From Acinetobacter kyonggiensis (GTDB lineage: Bacteria > Pseudomonadota > Gammaproteobacteria > Pseudomonadales > Moraxellaceae), in assembly GCF_900107285.1 (NCBI RefSeq), contig NZ_FNPK01000019.1, forward strand, positions 1 through 59,449: DNA of 59,449 bases, written 5' to 3'. The notes beneath the pieces are model-generated. The model worked only from the letters and a program-made list of their open reading frames with translations. It was not told the origin of the DNA and searched no databases. This document shows positions 28,048 to 36,120 of this stretch, piece by piece; position 1 is the stretch's first letter; every line of letters begins with the position of its first letter. Position numbers and translations under genes: made by a program.

Positions 28048-29304
28048 ATGGTTTGTAAAGGTACAGAATACGAAAACCTTGCTTACGAATACTTTTCAAA
28101 GCTCATTAAGGAGAAGTATTTTGGTTTTTCACATGAACAATGCAAATTAACCCATCAAAAACCTTTTTACTCTAAAGACCGAGAAAAAAATATTTTTTTT
28201 GATCTTGTTCTTGAAACATTTTTACCTTATCAACAAGATCCTTTTACTATTCATATTATTGAATGTAAAAATTATACTAACAAAGTAAAGGTTGATGATA
28301 TTGAAGAATTTGCTTCAAAAATCGACCAAATCAGATCATTAAAAATTAATCCAATATTTATCACCACTATTGGATTTCAGGAAGGTTGTCTTAATTTTGC
28401 TAAAAATAGAGGAATAACATTATGGCGCGTCGTAGCAAATCAAAATCACGAAATTATTCTTAATAGACAAAAAAAACGAATTAAAAATATTACAGAAGAA
28501 ATTAAAGCAGCTTTAATTCAGGAAGATTATAACAATTGGCAGTTTGGAAATACATTTATTCAAACTCCTAATAAATTTACCCTTTATCCTAAAGAGTTTA
28601 TTAATGACATTATCCATGCTAATAAAAATTTATCTTTTCAATTCTTAGCTTCAAATAAAAAAATAAATACTCCCTATTTATCAAAGAAGCAATTATCACT
28701 TAGCGCACAAGAACTTTATAAAAAATATAAAACTAATGAGCATCAATTAGATATATATAAAATATTAAAAGAACTAGGTATCAAAGTAAAAATTACTGAA
28801 GAAATAAAAAATCAAGATGTAATTGCTGAAATTAATTTTACAAAAAAAGAAATTACCTTATTCGGTAAAAATGTTTTTTCAGATACTCAACATTTTTTTG
28901 CTTTAGCACATGAGATTGGGCATTTTTATTTAGGTCATGATAAGTACTTAATTACTGAACAAAAAACAGATATACATTCAACAAATATTGTCCCTATTGG
29001 TATCAATGCAAATATCAATCGCATGGAGTTTCAGGCTAACTATTTTGCAGCTTGCCTTGTACTACCTAAAACATTTTTGACACAAATTTTCATCAAACTA
29101 TTGAAAGAGCATAATGTTCTACATAGAGGATTTTCAGCTCTATATATTGATGATCAACCGTGTAATATAGAAAATTATCATAAAATTTGCTTACCTCTTT
29201 GTAGATTTTTTAATGTTTCACAAGAAACACTAAAAATTAGACTGACAGAATTAGATTTAGCCAGCTTTAATAGAACATTTGATCAAAATCTAAGTAAGCA
29301 CTAA
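28048..29304 (+). CDS. Fusion of a PD-(D/E)xK nuclease-like domain and an ImmA/IrrE metallopeptidase
   Basis: The 418-residue protein joins two recognisable parts. Residues 1-140 look like a restriction-endonuclease-like (Mrr-type) domain with D52 in FFDLVLE and E72-C-K74 in IIECKNYT. Residues 215-400 form an ImmA/IrrE domain with HEIGH (H288, E289, H292) and a further acidic residue in NRMEFQANYFAACLVLP. ImmA peptidases cleave repressors, often in mobile elements or stress responses; combined with a nuclease domain it suggests a defence or damage-response role. The gene is far more AT-rich than dusC and ogt on either side, so it was probably acquired. It is convergent with ogt, with only 4 bases between the stops. 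Confidence 0.85.
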   Translation: MVCKGTEYENLAYEYFSKLIKEKYFGFSHEQCKLTHQKPFYSKDREKNIFFDLVLETFLPYQQDPFTIHIIECKNYTNKVKVDDIEEFASKIDQIRSLKINPIFITTIGFQEGCLNFAKNRGITLWRVVANQNHEIILNRQKKRIKNITEEIKAALIQEDYNNWQFGNTFIQTPNKFTLYPKEFINDIIHANKNLSFQFLASNKKINTPYLSKKQLSLSAQELYKKYKTNEHQLDIYKILKELGIKVKITEEIKNQDVIAEINFTKKEITLFGKNVFSDTQHFFALAHEIGHFYLGHDKYLITEQKTDIHSTNIVPIGINANINRMEFQANYFAACLVLPKTFLTQIFIKLLKEHNVLHRGFSALYIDDQPCNIENYHKICLPLCRFFNVSQETLKIRLTELDLASFNRTFDQNLSKH

Positions 29305-29308
29305 AAAT

Positions 29309-29788
29309 TCACACCGATTCTAACCTAAGTAAAATTTCTTTGTTATCCAACCCACCTGCAAAGCCAACCAGTTTTCCATTCGCCCCCACCACGCGATGGC
29401 ATGGTGCAATAATTGAAATTGGATTTTTCCCGTTGGCTGCACCCACAGCACGCACCGCTTTGATATTCCCCACTTGCTCAGCAATATCACGATAACTTCG
29501 GGTTTCACCAAAAGGAATACTCAGTAAAGCCTGCCACACTTTCTTTTGAAACACAGTCCCTTCAAAATCTAAAGGCAAATCAAATTGCTGCCTTGTTCCG
29601 GCAAAATATTCACGCAATTGCTTTTGCGTTTCTAACAAAATGGGATGATCCACTTGTTCGATCAATTCTGCTAGGCGGACACGTTTTGGATTTTCATTTT
29701 CCCACAGCACAGCAACCAAAGCATTTTCTGTCGCCACTAATTTTAAAATACCGACAGGAGAAGGTATTTCCATAAAAGCAAGTTTCAT
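29309..29788 (-). CDS. ogt: Methylated-DNA--protein-cysteine S-methyltransferase
   Basis: This 159-residue suicide enzyme removes methyl groups from O6-methylguanine in DNA onto its own cysteine. The active-site motif PCHRVVG is present (cysteine near residue 130), preceded by YRDIAEQVGNIKAVRAVG, which forms the DNA-binding helix-turn-helix. Length and lack of an Ada-type N-terminal domain fit Ogt. The gene is followed upstream by gdx on the same strand with a 35-base gap. Confidence 0.93.
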   Translation of the reverse strand: MKLAFMEIPSPVGILKLVATENALVAVLWENENPKRVRLAELIEQVDHPILLETQKQLREYFAGTRQQFDLPLDFEGTVFQKKVWQALLSIPFGETRSYRDIAEQVGNIKAVRAVGAANGKNPISIIAPCHRVVGANGKLVGFAGGLDNKEILLRLESV

Positions 29789-29823
29789 TGTCTTCTCCTG
29801 CGGTGCAATAAATAATTCAGATT

Positions 29824-30141
29824 TTATGATGATGACAGTTTCATCAGCACTAATCCAGAAATAATCAAAACGGCAGCCAACATACGCATAGCAGATGCAG
29901 GCTCACCCAAGATAAAAATTCCGACCAGAAAGGAACCGACTGCACCAATGCCTGTCCAAATGGTATACGCAGTGCCAAGCGGTAAAGTGCGCATCGCATA
30001 AGCCAGCAAAGCAAAACTTAAAATCATAAAAACGATGGTAATAATACTGGGCGTGAGACGGGTGAAACCTTCCGAAAGTTTCATGGCATATGCCCACACA
30101 ATTTCAAAAAGTCCCGCGAATATCAGTAAAATCCAAGCCAT
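29824..30141 (-). CDS. gdx: SMR-family guanidinium exporter (SugE/Gdx)
   Basis: The frame is open from 30213, but that start lies inside a riboswitch. The ATG at 30141 (MAWILLIFAGLFEIVWAYAMK) follows a GGAG ribosome-binding site and gives 105 residues, the normal length. The four-helix small multidrug resistance protein has the essential glutamate in LFEIVWA (residue 13) and the SugE-type sequence WTGIGAVGSFLVGI, rather than EmrE-type. Gdx exports guanidinium ions in exchange for protons. The guanidine-II riboswitch upstream supports this substrate. Confidence 0.93.
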   Translation of the reverse strand: MAWILLIFAGLFEIVWAYAMKLSEGFTRLTPSIITIVFMILSFALLAYAMRTLPLGTAYTIWTGIGAVGSFLVGIFILGEPASAMRMLAAVLIISGLVLMKLSSS

Positions 30142-30166
30142 GACGACTATGCTCCAATTCATTAGA

Positions 30167-30230
30167 GTCAGGTCGTCCTGACGAATTGTCTTGGCTAAAT
30201 AAAAATATGCCAAGGGAGGTCGTTCCTCCT
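30167..30230 (-). promoter_or_regulatory. Guanidine-II (mini-ykkC) riboswitch before gdx
   Basis: Read on the minus strand, two hairpins precede the gdx ribosome-binding site. The first has GGAGG/CCTCC arms with loop AACGA (30215-30229). The second has GTCAGG/CCTGAC arms with loop ACGA (30167-30182). Paired stem-loops with ACGR loops are the hallmark of the mini-ykkC class that binds guanidine and frees the ribosome-binding site. The first loop has one extra A compared with the usual tetraloop. Its position before a SugE-type gene strongly supports it. Confidence 0.85.
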
Positions 30231-30303
30231 ACAATTGATCATTATATAAATGATGAGTTTAAATTGGGACAACTTTTACATTTTTTGACTCACTGCTTAT
30301 GTT

Positions 30304-30337
30304 AAAAAATACGACTGGCATTAACCAATCGTATTTT
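30304..30337 (-). terminator. Terminator after copB
   Basis: Arms AAAATACGACTGG and CCAATCGTATTTT pair over 13 positions with one mismatch around a 6-base loop. The T-run on the minus strand ends the copper operon. Confidence 0.8.
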
Positions 30338-30357
30338 CTTAATCCCAAAAAGTTGAT

Positions 30358-31305
30358 CTAAAATTTAAAACGAATCCCTGCACCATAGAACCATTCATTT
30401 TCAGAAGACGATGCTTTCTGCCAAGCCGTTTCTTGAACGCCTTTGTTATACCCATATGCCACATCCATAAAAGGCATGACCTTTTTATTGATTTCATAAC
30501 GTGTTTCCAAACCCACCTGTACTGAGTTTAAACCGGTCTTTTTGGCATAGTTTGAATCATCACTCAACACCATATTTATATCCAAATAAGGCTTAACAAT
30601 CCATTTTTGCGTCAGCAACAGATCACGTTCAGTTTCTAAATTAAAAGAAACTTGACGGTCTTGCCCGATATATAAATATGCATCGGTTTCAAAAAAATAC
30701 GGTGCCATGCCATGAAGACCCAATACAGCATCCACTTGATCTTGATCAACTTCACGATTTGGATCATTGCGATAACGTAGACCGGCCTGTACATCCCAGA
30801 AATCAGCAACATTTCGGCTATATAGCAGTTTGGCATCATATTCAGCTTGAGCTGATTCGGCTTTATCGGTATGAACTTTGATAAAAATTTTATTTTCATC
30901 CGTCCCGATGCGCGTCTCAAGTTCTGACTTTAAAACACCTCGACCATCGTCATTACGCAGCCATTTACTTTCCAGTGTTGTCTGTTGATAAATCTGTCCA
31001 CCATGTTCTTTTAAATGCGCTGCATGATCAAACTGATGATCCAATTTATGATCCTGATCCAAATCATCTAAATTTGAATGCGCCTGTTGGACAGGTTGCA
31101 TTTGCTTTTCTTCAACAACTTGAGGCGCTGCGGACATTTTTTGATGCTGTGAATGATCCATCGGGATGTCTTCTGCTGGCTGAGTCTGCTGTTCAGACAT
31201 CGACATAGCATGATGTCCTTCGTGAGCAAAACTTTGTCCGCTCAGCAATAGTAGTGATGCACTCAACGTGCTGAGCGCAAATAAATTAATGCTGTGCATG
31301 TGCAT
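30358..31305 (-). CDS. copB: Copper resistance outer-membrane protein CopB/PcoB
   Basis: The 315-residue protein has a signal peptide (cleavage near AHEG, residue 28) and a His/Met-rich stretch (residues 28-110, HEGHHAMSMSE and many HSQH-like pairs). A C-terminal beta-barrel domain of the CopB/PcoB family follows, ending in FYGAGIRFKF with a terminal aromatic residue as in outer-membrane proteins. It lies directly after copA and its start overlaps the copA stop by 20 bases. With CopA it protects the periplasm from copper. Confidence 0.92.
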   Translation of the reverse strand: MHMHSINLFALSTLSASLLLLSGQSFAHEGHHAMSMSEQQTQPAEDIPMDHSQHQKMSAAPQVVEEKQMQPVQQAHSNLDDLDQDHKLDHQFDHAAHLKEHGGQIYQQTTLESKWLRNDDGRGVLKSELETRIGTDENKIFIKVHTDKAESAQAEYDAKLLYSRNVADFWDVQAGLRYRNDPNREVDQDQVDAVLGLHGMAPYFFETDAYLYIGQDRQVSFNLETERDLLLTQKWIVKPYLDINMVLSDDSNYAKKTGLNSVQVGLETRYEINKKVMPFMDVAYGYNKGVQETAWQKASSSENEWFYGAGIRFKF

Positions 31306-33109
31306 CTCCTTGCTTTGCTGGACTTGGGCTAGAAGGTGTCGTTGCTACTTGATTTCCATCTACATTCGCCACAATCATTTTGCTCATCATGCCTGAAGAC
31401 ATGTGGTAAAGCAGATGGCAATGGATTGCCCATTCGCCCAACTCATCCGCAGTGAGCAACGCGGTTACGGTTTTACCCGGTGGCACAATCAGGGTATGTT
31501 TATTCGGCATATCACTGCTGTTTTGCCCATTTTCCAACTGCATAAACATGCCATGTAAATGCATCGGATGCGCCATCATACTGTCATTGATAAATTTCAA
31601 ACGGATGCGTTCACCATATTTCACCTGCAAAGGTTCCACTTCAGTGAATTTTTTGCCATTAATGGTCCAAATATAACGCTCCATCGTGCCACCCAAACGA
31701 ACCTCGAGTTCTCGCTCTGCTGGACGGGTGTCTTTTTGCGGGGTTAAAGACTTTAAGTCACTGTATTGCAGCGCTTTATGACCTGCGGGTGTGGAAGCAT
31801 TCGCCCAGCCATAAACCGGCTGTTCATTGTGATCCAATGTTGTTTTTGCTGCTGTATGTGCTGAATGCTCCATCTGCTGTTGTGACTCAGAATCAGACTT
31901 GGCTTGGTGTTGTGAATGCTCTGCAACTTCGGCATGGCTCATTTTCGTATGATCGATTGGCGCAGGCTCATGTTTCATCATGGAATGCTGCATTTTTTCA
32001 TGATCCATATTGGCATGATCGCCCGAAGCACCATGCCCCATATCTTCCATGGTTAGCAAGGCGCGTGGACGTGCTTTCGGCATATGTATCGCAGGTGTCT
32101 GTGCAAGGGCTTCATTACGCAATGTACCAATTGCAAATCCACTGCGGTCAATCGACTCTGCTTCAATTTGGTAATGATTGGCTTTCGGCTCCACCACGAC
32201 ATCATAGGTTTCCGCAGTGCCTATACGAAATTCATCGACAGCAACGGGTTTAACCGGCTGACCATCGGCACTTACTACCGTCATTTTTAAATTTGGAATA
32301 TTGACATCATAAAATGACATTGCGGAGGCATTCACAAAACGTAGTCTAACTTTTTCATTCGCTTTAAACATGCCTGTCCAATTTTGTTCAGGTGTTTTAC
32401 CGTTAATTAAAAAAGTATAGCCGGTGACATCAGATAAATCTGTTTTCAGCATGCGCATTTGATTCCACATGGAACGATCCTTCCATGTGCTTTTTAAGCC
32501 ATCACGCTTCACCTGCTTTAAAACATCGGCTACGGTTTCACGCTCATTTTGATAGTATTCTGCCGATTTTTTCAGATTTTTCATAATCTGATCGCCCGTC
32601 GATTCATGAAAATCGGACAGCATCACCACATAATCACGATCTGTTTGTTCATGTACTGCAACAGGCTTTTTATCTTTAGGGTAAATCACCAAAGTACCAT
32701 ACAAACCATCTTGTTCCTGTCCTTTTGAATGGGCGTGATACCAATAGGTGCCATTCTGACGCACTTTAAAACGATAGATAAAATCGCTTTGCGGCTTAAT
32801 TCCTTTAAATTGGTTAAAACCGGGTACGCCATCCATTAAACCGGGCAGCAATAAACCATGCCAGTGAATGGAAGAATCTTTATTTTTTAAATGATTATGC
32901 ACATGAATAACGGCATCATCGCCCTCTTCAAACTCTAAAAGGGGGGCAGGAAACTGACCATTTACCGTAATGCGCTTGAGTGGCTTTCCTGTAATATTGA
33001 CCATCTGTTCATCAATATTCAGATGATATTCTTTAACTGCGGCATATAGCCAAGATGATGAAAATAGACATACACCAACAAGGAGGCTTTGACTTAATTG
33101 AATAGACAT
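31286..33109 (-). CDS. copA: Multicopper oxidase, copper resistance protein CopA/PcoA
   Basis: CopA oxidises Cu(I) and binds copper in the periplasm. The 607-residue protein keeps all four copper-binding clusters: IHWHG (near 81), YHAHSKG (near 122), HPMHLHGMF (near 510) and HCHLLYHMSSGMM (near 560). A Met/His-rich insert (about 350-410, with HANMDHEKMQHSMMKHE) is typical of PcoA. The N-terminus looks like a plain Sec signal ending WLYAA and lacks the twin arginines usual for PcoA. It is followed by copB with overlap. Confidence 0.94.
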   Translation of the reverse strand: MSIQLSQSLLVGVCLFSSSWLYAAVKEYHLNIDEQMVNITGKPLKRITVNGQFPAPLLEFEEGDDAVIHVHNHLKNKDSSIHWHGLLLPGLMDGVPGFNQFKGIKPQSDFIYRFKVRQNGTYWYHAHSKGQEQDGLYGTLVIYPKDKKPVAVHEQTDRDYVVMLSDFHESTGDQIMKNLKKSAEYYQNERETVADVLKQVKRDGLKSTWKDRSMWNQMRMLKTDLSDVTGYTFLINGKTPEQNWTGMFKANEKVRLRFVNASAMSFYDVNIPNLKMTVVSADGQPVKPVAVDEFRIGTAETYDVVVEPKANHYQIEAESIDRSGFAIGTLRNEALAQTPAIHMPKARPRALLTMEDMGHGASGDHANMDHEKMQHSMMKHEPAPIDHTKMSHAEVAEHSQHQAKSDSESQQQMEHSAHTAAKTTLDHNEQPVYGWANASTPAGHKALQYSDLKSLTPQKDTRPAERELEVRLGGTMERYIWTINGKKFTEVEPLQVKYGERIRLKFINDSMMAHPMHLHGMFMQLENGQNSSDMPNKHTLIVPPGKTVTALLTADELGEWAIHCHLLYHMSSGMMSKMIVANVDGNQVATTPSSPSPAKQGDAHAQH

Positions 33110-33154
33110 GACTTAACCTGTAATTTAAAAATGAAAATGTTTTTTAAATCAAGA

Positions 33155-33610
33155 TTAAGCTTTAGGAGGACGTAAAATCTGTTGCCAAAAGCCCGTTAAA
33201 TGCTGGGCTGAATACTCAAAATTGAGCTGCTGTAACTGTTGGCTTGCTTCTGCACTGAACAATTTTACCGTTTGTGCATCTAACCAAGTGCTTACGCTCT
33301 GACAGTGCAACTGTGCGCAATCATTACAACTTGTATGCTGCATCTGATCCTTGATTGAAGGATGACAATCTTGATCAACGTGTATTTGAATATGCGATGA
33401 AGAATCGTGTTTTACCTGTGCTTGTGAAGTCTGTGCAGCATGACAATTGGACATTGCCAACATTTCTGTGCTGTGACTCTGTTTAACACTCAACTCAGTC
33501 ATCATTTGCTGATGTATTGGTTTGACTGAAGCCAAGACAGCACTACTCCACCCGATCACAAAAGCAATCAGGCACACAAACCAAGCTTGTTTGCGTAATT
33601 GAGTCAGCAC
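33155..33610 (-). CDS. Cys/His-rich periplasmic protein, DUF2946-like
   Basis: The frame is open from a TTG at 33631, but the GTG at 33610 has an AGGAAG ribosome-binding site 6 bases before it and starts at MLTQLRKQAWFVCLIAFVIG, for 151 residues. A signal peptide or membrane anchor is followed by a region with Cys, His and Met (NCHAA, HDSSSHIQIHVDQDCHPS, HTSCNDCAQLHC) that could bind copper. The protein ends in ILRPPKA, as DUF2946 proteins do. It is the first gene before copA (45-base gap), so a role in copper handling is likely but the function is not known. Confidence 0.7.
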   Translation of the reverse strand: MLTQLRKQAWFVCLIAFVIGWSSAVLASVKPIHQQMMTELSVKQSHSTEMLAMSNCHAAQTSQAQVKHDSSSHIQIHVDQDCHPSIKDQMQHTSCNDCAQLHCQSVSTWLDAQTVKLFSAEASQQLQQLNFEYSAQHLTGFWQQILRPPKA

Positions 33611-33832
33611 AGATGCTTCCTTTTCGGTCAAAGATCAATCATAAGATGATGGTTGAATTCTATAGCACAGCATAACCAACAATACAGTGATACACAATTT
33701 TTTAAATTTAAATGCAATAAAACAGCATGCTATATTTCATACACATTAAAACAATCGAGTTATTTTTTAAACAGCCTTATTTTTAAATAAAGATCAATAA
33801 ATAACCAGAATCAGTAATACCTGAACAAAGTT

Positions 33833-33858
33833 AAAAAGGACTTGCTTGAGTCCTTTTT
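33833..33858. terminator. Terminator downstream of rpe
   Basis: Perfect arms AAAAAGGACT (33833-33842) and AGTCCTTTTT (33849-33858) around a 6-base loop. It lies 143 bases past the rpe stop, beyond the 9-mer array. The rest of the 390-base gap (33611-34000) contains the promoter area of the copper operon and no gene. Confidence 0.88.
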
Positions 33859-33917
33859 ATACATTTAACGCCTAATCATCAACCCATTGATCGCTAATCG
33901 TTTATAAAACAAGCAAG

Positions 33918-33974
33918 TTATCCATATAGTTATCTACATAAATATCCATATATTTATCCACAATTTTATCAACA
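33918..33974 (+). repeat. Phased array of DnaA-box-like 9-mers
   Basis: Five 9-mers in the same orientation start exactly 12 bases apart: TTATCCATA (33918), TTATCTACA (33930), ATATCCATA (33942), TTATCCACA (33954) and TTATCAACA (33966). A sixth, TTATCCAAA, is at 33988. The DnaA-box consensus is TTATNCACA; one copy is perfect, four differ at one position and one at two. The array follows the rpe stop codon. It may titrate or bind DnaA; no dnaA, AT-rich unwinding element or other origin gene is seen near. Confidence 0.6.
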
Positions 33975-34000
33975 GCATGACTGCGATTTATCCAAATAAA

Positions 34001-34687
34001 TTAGATATTCACAGCACCCACTTTCGCCAGTTCAGAACGCATTTCATCAATCACCACTTTATAATCAGGTTGACCAAAAATGGCTGAACCTGCAACAAAC
34101 ATATCCGCACCTGCTTCTGCAATTTCACGGATATTTGCTGGTGTAACACCGCCATCGACTTCAAGGCGAATATCACGACCTGAGGCATCAATTATTTTGC
34201 GTGCTTGACGAATTTTTTCGAGTGTCATTGGAATAAATTTTTGACCGCCAAAACCGGGGTTAACACTCATCAATAGCACTTGATCGACTTTATCCAAAAC
34301 ATAATCAAGATAATGCAATGGTGTCGCAGGATTAAAAACCAAACCTGCTTTCGCACCACCCGCTTTAATCAGCTGCAAAGAGCGGTCAATATGATGAGTT
34401 GCTTCTGGATGAAAAGTAATAATGTCTGCACCCGCATCCAGAAAATCACCAATCATGCGATCTACAGGTGAAACCATAAGATGCACGTCAATCGGTGCTT
34501 GAATACCATATTTTTTCAGTGCCTTACAGATACCTGCACCAAAAGTCAGATTCGGTACATAATGGTTATCCATCACATCAAAATGCACAACATCTGCACC
34601 TGCAAGAAGGACATTGTCGACTTCTTCACCTAAGCGAGCAAAATCAGCAGATAAAATTGATGGTGCAATTAAATATGGCTTGGACAT
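34001..34687 (-). CDS. rpe: Ribulose-phosphate 3-epimerase
   Basis: Rpe interconverts ribulose 5-phosphate and xylulose 5-phosphate in the pentose phosphate pathway. The 228-residue TIM-barrel protein carries the metal and catalytic motifs: [15 protein letters not shown] at residue 8, [16 protein letters not shown] near 34, HLMV near 68, [12 protein letters not shown] near 140 and [11 protein letters not shown] near 176. It stands alone on the minus strand. The frame stays open for 32 more codons after the stop, through the 9-mer array. Confidence 0.95.
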   Translation of the reverse strand: MSKPYLIAPSILSADFARLGEEVDNVLLAGADVVHFDVMDNHYVPNLTFGAGICKALKKYGIQAPIDVHLMVSPVDRMIGDFLDAGADIITFHPEATHHIDRSLQLIKAGGAKAGLVFNPATPLHYLDYVLDKVDQVLLMSVNPGFGGQKFIPMTLEKIRQARKIIDASGRDIRLEVDGGVTPANIREIAEAGADMFVAGSAIFGQPDYKVVIDEMRSELAKVGAVNI

Positions 34688-34876
34688 AAGGAAAACCTGG
34701 CTATGTATGCAAATTGATTTTTTACATTATAACAAATTGAACCCGCATACTGTGATTCAATCCTGATGTGATTCGATTTATTCAGCGTTCTAAATATGCA
34801 ATATTGTGTTCTATTTTTTTACTGTAGCAATTTTCTGGATCTGTTACTTTGACCTATCATCACAAGGTAAATAGAA

Positions 34877-35152
34877 ATGAAAAGCCATACTCAAATCAGT
34901 ACCGCTGAAGCCGCTCGCATCGCCAAACGTTTACTTAACCATTGGAAACATAAATTTGAAGTGGCTGAAACTGAAGCTAATTTCACTATTTTTATGCCCG
35001 ATTCGACAGTTCAACTTACACCACAGCCCGATGCGCTATTGGTCTCCATTGACAGCACGCTCGAAGACCTCAGTCGTTTAGAACAAGTGGTTCTAGATCA
35101 TTTAAGCCGTATGGCACAACAAGAATTTACTGCGACATGGCAACATCAATAA
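34877..35152 (+). CDS. DUF2218 domain protein
   Basis: The 91-residue protein matches the DUF2218 pattern: an A-x-R-x-x-K-x-L-x-x-H-W start (AARIAKRLLNHWKHKFEV), a two-strand middle ending in a L-x-x-x-I segment, and a helix with LSRLEQVVLDHLSRMAQQE. The family is found beside iron-uptake regulators in some bacteria, but its role is not known. It is a single gene with its own terminator, divergent from rpe. Confidence 0.8.
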   Translation: MKSHTQISTAEAARIAKRLLNHWKHKFEVAETEANFTIFMPDSTVQLTPQPDALLVSIDSTLEDLSRLEQVVLDHLSRMAQQEFTATWQHQ

Positions 35153-35157
35153 ATCAA

Positions 35158-35182
35158 AAAGGGAGAATTATATTCTCCCTTT
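35158..35182 (+). terminator. Terminator after the DUF2218 gene
   Basis: Arms AAAGGGAGAA (35158-35167) and TTCTCCCTTT (35173-35182) form a 10-base stem with T-rich flank, five bases past the stop codon. Confidence 0.85.
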
Positions 35183-35265
35183 ATTCTTAGAATTAAATGC
35201 TTTTTCCCGACGTTTAAGATCTTTATTTTCAGCACATTTAAACAGCGTTAGATATCATCTTAAAA

Positions 35266-36102
35266 CTATGTGTCGAGTTGCACCGCATGAAACTGTAAAT
35301 GCTCATCGATAAAACTTTGAATAAAATAATAACCGTGGTCATAGCCTGCATGTTCACGCAAAGTTAAATGCTGCCCCACTTGCGTACAAGCCTGTTGAAA
35401 TAATGCCGGATTCAATTGTGCATAAAATTGATCTTGCTGTCCTTGATCAATCAAAATCTCTTTAAACAAAGCACCCTTCGCTAGAACTAAAGCACTGGCA
35501 TCATGTTTTTTCCATTCCGCTTGATCTGCACCCAAATAATGTGAAAATGCTTTTTCACCCCATGGACATTGGCTCGGGGCACAAATCGGTGCAAAGGCAG
35601 AAACCGATTTAAATTTTTCTGGATATTTCAATGCAAGGGTCAATGCACCATGACCGCCCATAGAATGTCCGAAAATACCGATTTTATGGCCGTGAATTGG
35701 AAAATTATGGCTCACCAACTCATAGAGTTCATCAACAATAAAACGTTCCATTTGATAATGTTCAGCCCACGGTGCTTGGGTGGCATTGATATAAAATCCT
35801 GCCCCTTGACCCAGATCCCAAGAATCACCTTGCGCCACATGTTCACCTCTTGGTGAGGTATCTGGACTAATCAAAATAAAGCCCAACTGTGCGGCCAAGC
35901 GTTGAGCATGGGCTTTAATGGCAAACGTGTCTTCTGTACAGGTTAAACCTGCCAAATAAAAAAGTGTCGGACAGGCTTGTCCAAGTAAAGCTTGCGGTGG
36001 CAAAAAAATACCAAATCTTGCTTCACCATTGAGCACCTTAGAATTAAAAGCATAAATGCGCTGTTCGCCATCAAAGCATCGATTATGTTGAATTAATTCC
36101 AT
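35266..36102 (-). CDS. fghA: S-formylglutathione hydrolase
   Basis: This serine hydrolase splits S-formylglutathione into formate and glutathione, the second step of formaldehyde detoxification. The 278-residue protein shows the esterase nucleophile GHSMGGHGAL near residue 148, Asp in DQGQQDQFY near 225 and His in YDHGYYFI near 258. TCTEDTF near 53 is the conserved cysteine region. The formaldehyde dehydrogenase partner is not next to it; the C13 peptidase gene ends 18 bases upstream on the same strand. Confidence 0.93.
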   Translation of the reverse strand: MELIQHNRCFDGEQRIYAFNSKVLNGEARFGIFLPPQALLGQACPTLFYLAGLTCTEDTFAIKAHAQRLAAQLGFILISPDTSPRGEHVAQGDSWDLGQGAGFYINATQAPWAEHYQMERFIVDELYELVSHNFPIHGHKIGIFGHSMGGHGALTLALKYPEKFKSVSAFAPICAPSQCPWGEKAFSHYLGADQAEWKKHDASALVLAKGALFKEILIDQGQQDQFYAQLNPALFQQACTQVGQHLTLREHAGYDHGYYFIQSFIDEHLQFHAVQLDT

Positions 36103-36120
36103 GTGCGTATTTCCTTTCTT

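Noticed and set aside
29824..30213. Longer 129-residue form of the SMR exporter
   Set aside because: The extra 24 residues would be encoded by the guanidine riboswitch, and the shorter form has a good ribosome-binding site and the family length.
33918..33974. The 12-base array as a CRISPR array
   Set aside because: The units are too short and degenerate and there are no unique spacers or cas genes.
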